A DNA stretch of 6,665 nt from Chloroflexota bacterium (lineage in GTDB: Bacteria; Chloroflexota; FW602-bin22; JAMCYS01): NCBI GenBank assembly GCA_021847625.1, contig JAJZQK010000186.1:1-6665 (forward strand), read 5' to 3'. Of this stretch, positions 4,876 to 6,665 are shown piece by piece; position 1 is the first letter of the stretch; the number at the start of each line of letters is the position of its first letter. The notes under the pieces are model-generated. The model ran no database searches and had not been told where the DNA came from. It saw only the letters and a program-made list of their open reading frames with translations. Made by a program: the position numbers and the translations under genes.

Positions 4876-5469
4876 ATGAGGAATACAGTAGACCAGACGA
4901 AGTTCAACGAGCAAGCGCAGCTCTCTTATGAATTGAGGCTTATGGACTTCGAAATGGCAATGCAGGACGTGTATGACTTCTTCTACGACGTCAATTCCTT
5001 TCTTGCCGCGAAGGGGCTGCGGAGGCTTGATGATATGCTCCGGCCGGCAATCATGTCAGGAGTCCTGTCGGACATGCTTACCGCCAGTTTGGCCAAGCAT
5101 TCACGAGTCCTCACCGAGAATCTGTACTTCAATGGCCATCCGGACTTGGTCGTGCAGGGCGTCTACCCGGGAAACGCAGTTCACGCCGGAGAGAAAGGCG
5201 TTGAGATCAAGACAACCCGAAAAGCTGGCGGTGCCGTGGATACCCACGGCGCTAGGGACCGGTGGATGTGCGTGTTTGTCTACGATGTGGACACGGAGAC
5301 CGAACCGGCTCGAGAACGGAGGCCGATGACGATTACTGAGGCGTACTTGGGCCGGGTCACTGTAGAAGACTTCAGGCGAAATCCCCGGGGCGAGCTAGGT
5401 ACTCGCACGGCAACCTTACACTGCGAGGGAATCAAGAAGCTTCGCGAGAATTGGGTCTACAGAACCTAG
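4876..5469 (+). CDS. Putative type II restriction endonuclease, PD-(D/E)XK fold
   Basis: The protein has 197 residues if it starts at ATG 4876, and would cleave DNA at the site protected by the facing methyltransferase. The catalytic signature is HPD (88-90), then 19 residues, then E110-I-K112 (GVEIKTTRK): a PD-X19-E-X-K core with Asp90, Glu110 and Lys112 as metal ligands and catalytic lysine. The N-terminal third is helical (ELRLMDFEMAMQDVYDFFYDVNSFLAAKGLRRLDDMLRPAIMSGVLSDML, 19-68). The section after the core (WMCVFVYDVDTETEPARERRPMTITEAYLGRVTVEDF, 130-166) alternates as expected for further beta strands. Length suits a small type IIP enzyme. An alternative in-frame ATG at 4867 adds three residues; neither has a good ribosome binding site. 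Its stop shares CTAG (5466-5469) with that of the convergent methyltransferase. I do not recognise the specificity. The nuclease call rests on motif plus context. Confidence 0.75.
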   Translation: MRNTVDQTKFNEQAQLSYELRLMDFEMAMQDVYDFFYDVNSFLAAKGLRRLDDMLRPAIMSGVLSDMLTASLAKHSRVLTENLYFNGHPDLVVQGVYPGNAVHAGEKGVEIKTTRKAGGAVDTHGARDRWMCVFVYDVDTETEPARERRPMTITEAYLGRVTVEDFRRNPRGELGTRTATLHCEGIKKLRENWVYRT

Positions 5470-6611
5470 TCCTTTCCGTTAGGTTGAAACGCTGCCAACC
5501 TTGGAATTGCTTCCCGCGCCACGTTGAAATAGTGAAGATCCTTCTCAATTCCCACGCTATGGTAGCCAACAGCCTCCGCGGCAGCCAGTGTTGACCCTGC
5601 TCCGGCGAAAGGATCCAATACAACGCCCTCGCCGAGAGGTAGCACGCCACGCACAAGAGAGCGAAGAAACGCCTGTGGCTTGAGACTGGGATGAGGTGCC
5701 AGTTCCCGTTCGTTCGGTCTGGTTGGTGAGGATGGTATCACATCTCCAAACGGCCTCTCTGCGCATGGCCGCCGAAACCCTCCTGCTTTCCACTTTCGCA
5801 AGTTGTCCTGGACTCTCCCCTCGATTGGCTTTCTGAAGACCACCCACGGTTCCCACATAGACCGAGGCATGACGCTGACAGATTGAAACTCTCTGTGGGC
5901 TGCCTTCGGTCGATCACCGCCGCGCATGGTCATTACTAATCTTATTATCTCCCCTCGCCGTTCCAGTCCTGCTTCTGCCAGGGCCCCTGAGACGACATAA
6001 GACAGCAGCGGATTGGATGCTACGACCACGTTGGCGCCAGGTACGAGTTTGGGCAGCAACAGGCACGCCCAGACGAAGAAGAACATGCGCAGTTTCTCGA
6101 TCTGGGAGCCAGTAAGCGTCGTGAACCGCGGCAATGGCGATCTGACATGGCCGTCAAACGACGGAGGGATTCTCCATACTCCACCTTTCTTGTTGCGGAG
6201 CTTGAACTGCTGTTCCGGGGTATACTCCTGCAAACCATAGGGTGGATCGGTCACGACGGCGGTGATGCTATTGTCCTCCTGGCTCTCGAACCAATCGAAA
6301 CAGTCGGCGTGCACTAACTGTGCTCTGCCGACATTAACCGGTTTCGCCCAAGTCTGGACTTGAGCGATCTCCCGTTGAATTCCGCCAGTCTCGCGCGCGA
6401 CGCGGTATACGCCGCGGTCCTCGCGGACAAAGACGTTCGGTGTATTCAAACGCAAGTAGGACCTCACCGAGGACGTTGGGGTAGGGCCGATAACCTTGGT
6501 CACCCTCTCCTCGATTTGCTTAACTGTAAGGGGCTCAGATGTCAGTGTCAGGACTTGAAGGATGGCGTCGCGGACGCGACCCGGTGCGTACCTTGTCAGT
6601 TCGTCGTTCAT
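5466..6611 (-). CDS. Beta-class DNA methyltransferase with N-terminal winged helix (modification enzyme of an R-M pair)
   Basis: This enzyme has 381 residues and methylates DNA with S-adenosylmethionine. The motif order is that of the beta class: catalytic motif IV, TDPPYG (121-126), comes first; motif X-type HPSLKP (307-312) and the SAM-binding motif I, VLDPFAGAGST (331-341), follow, with the acidic GIEKD (354-358) after it. DPPY in this class favours N6-adenine, although N4-cytosine is not excluded. The target-recognition region is probably about 130-300. Residues 10-70 (AILQVLTLTSEPLTVKQIEERVTKVI...SSVRSYLRLNTPNVFVREDRGVYRV) form an apparent winged helix resembling the HARE-HTH type. Start: ATG 6611 lies 7 bases after a TATACT box and has no Shine-Dalgarno, so the transcript is probably leaderless. 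A TTG at 6647 would extend the frame by 12 codons but is itself the -35 box, so I reject it. It faces the endonuclease tail to tail. An orphan methylase is possible but unlikely given that partner. Confidence 0.9.
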   Translation of the reverse strand: MNDELTRYAPGRVRDAILQVLTLTSEPLTVKQIEERVTKVIGPTPTSSVRSYLRLNTPNVFVREDRGVYRVARETGGIQREIAQVQTWAKPVNVGRAQLVHADCFDWFESQEDNSITAVVTDPPYGLQEYTPEQQFKLRNKKGGVWRIPPSFDGHVRSPLPRFTTLTGSQIEKLRMFFFVWACLLLPKLVPGANVVVASNPLLSYVVSGALAEAGLERRGEIIRLVMTMRGGDRPKAAHREFQSVSVMPRSMWEPWVVFRKPIEGRVQDNLRKWKAGGFRRPCAERPFGDVIPSSPTRPNERELAPHPSLKPQAFLRSLVRGVLPLGEGVVLDPFAGAGSTLAAAEAVGYHSVGIEKDLHYFNVAREAIPRLAAFQPNGKD

Positions 6612-6618
6612 GGCCAAT

Positions 6619-6647
6619 AGTATAGACGTCTGGACGTCAAATGTCAA
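6619..6647 (-). promoter_or_regulatory. Consensus sigma-70 promoter of the methyltransferase gene
   Basis: On the minus strand a perfect TTGACA (6647-6642) is separated by a 17-base spacer from TATACT (6624-6619, 5 of 6). The ATG at 6611 follows after 7 bases, so the expected start site is the first base of the coding sequence or within a base of it, giving a leaderless mRNA. Confidence 0.85.
6625..6638. promoter_or_regulatory. Operator-like palindrome GACGTCTGGACGTC inside the promoter spacer
   Basis: Two GACGTC hexamers, each itself palindromic, flank a TG dinucleotide and fill most of the -35/-10 spacer of the methyltransferase promoter. A protein bound here would occlude RNA polymerase. 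The N-terminal winged helix of the methyltransferase is the nearest candidate binder, by analogy with autogenously repressed methylases such as M.EcoRII and M.SsoII. The palindrome is seen; its function is inferred. Confidence 0.55.
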
Positions 6648-6665
6648 GGGAACACGACGGCGGTG

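Noticed and set aside
4649..4879. Small plus-strand frame (76 codons, TTG start) before the endonuclease, considered as a controller (C) protein
   Set aside because: It has no helix-turn-helix of the C-protein type, no ribosome binding site and no recognisable sequence.
3969..4914. Minus-strand frames opposite the sigma factor
   Set aside because: They are rich in Arg, Pro and Ala with no motifs. The plus strand has clear sigma regions 2 and 4 with a matching promoter and ribosome binding site.
6612..6647. Twelve-codon N-terminal extension of the methyltransferase from TTG 6647
   Set aside because: The TTG is the first half of a perfect -35 TTGACA and the -10 lies inside the extension, so this segment is promoter rather than coding.

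Overview
The window is GC-rich bacterial chromosome for roughly its first 4.6 kb and clearly less GC-rich after that. As two hand-counted samples, 4261-4320 is 48/60 G+C and 4981-5040 is 32/60. The best taxonomic guess is an environmental Chloroflexota (Anaerolineae/Dehalococcoidia-like) genome. This rests on a multi-spanning GT-C glycosyltransferase with a C-terminal beta-sandwich tail of a kind I associate with that phylum, a GAAC-N4-GTTC SOS-type box, and intergenic repeats common in such genomes. It is an inference, not a demonstration.

Layout, left to right. (1) 1-543, minus: the N-terminal 181 codons of mobB (molybdenum cofactor nucleotide GTPase), starting at TTG behind a strong ribosome binding site; the C-terminus lies outside the window. 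(2) 544-1246: about 700 bases with no convincing gene, packed with degenerate dispersed repeats. Two repeat families occur as nested inverted pairs, and a further 90-base palindromic element is present. (3) 1247-3562, minus: a 771-residue membrane glycosyltransferase with a consensus TATAAT placed so close to its ATG that a leaderless mRNA is likely. (4) 3563-3736: a divergent promoter region with a hairpin and, on the plus strand, a near-consensus sigma-70 promoter whose start site is overlapped by a perfect TAGAAC-N4-GTTCTA palindrome resembling a LexA/SOS box. (5) 3737-4612, plus: an ECF-like sigma factor with a C-terminal extension that looks like a winged helix. (6) 4613-4875: a gene-free leader beginning with a TTGACA promoter that overlaps the sigma gene's stop codon. 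(7) 4876-5469, plus, and 5466-6611, minus: a convergent restriction-modification pair, a PD-(D/E)XK endonuclease facing a beta-class DNA methyltransferase with an N-terminal winged helix. Their stop codons share one CTAG.

How the genes may work together. The restriction-modification pair is the most self-contained system here and is probably horizontally acquired, judging by base composition. The methyltransferase gene has a full consensus promoter with a 14-base GACGTC palindrome inside the -35/-10 spacer and a leaderless start. Together with its N-terminal DNA-binding domain, this suggests autogenous repression of methylase expression. The sigma factor upstream may be damage-inducible through the SOS-like box. 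Any functional link between it and the restriction system is speculative, although the only good promoter seen for the endonuclease begins at the end of the sigma gene. mobB and the glycosyltransferase look like unrelated chromosomal neighbours.
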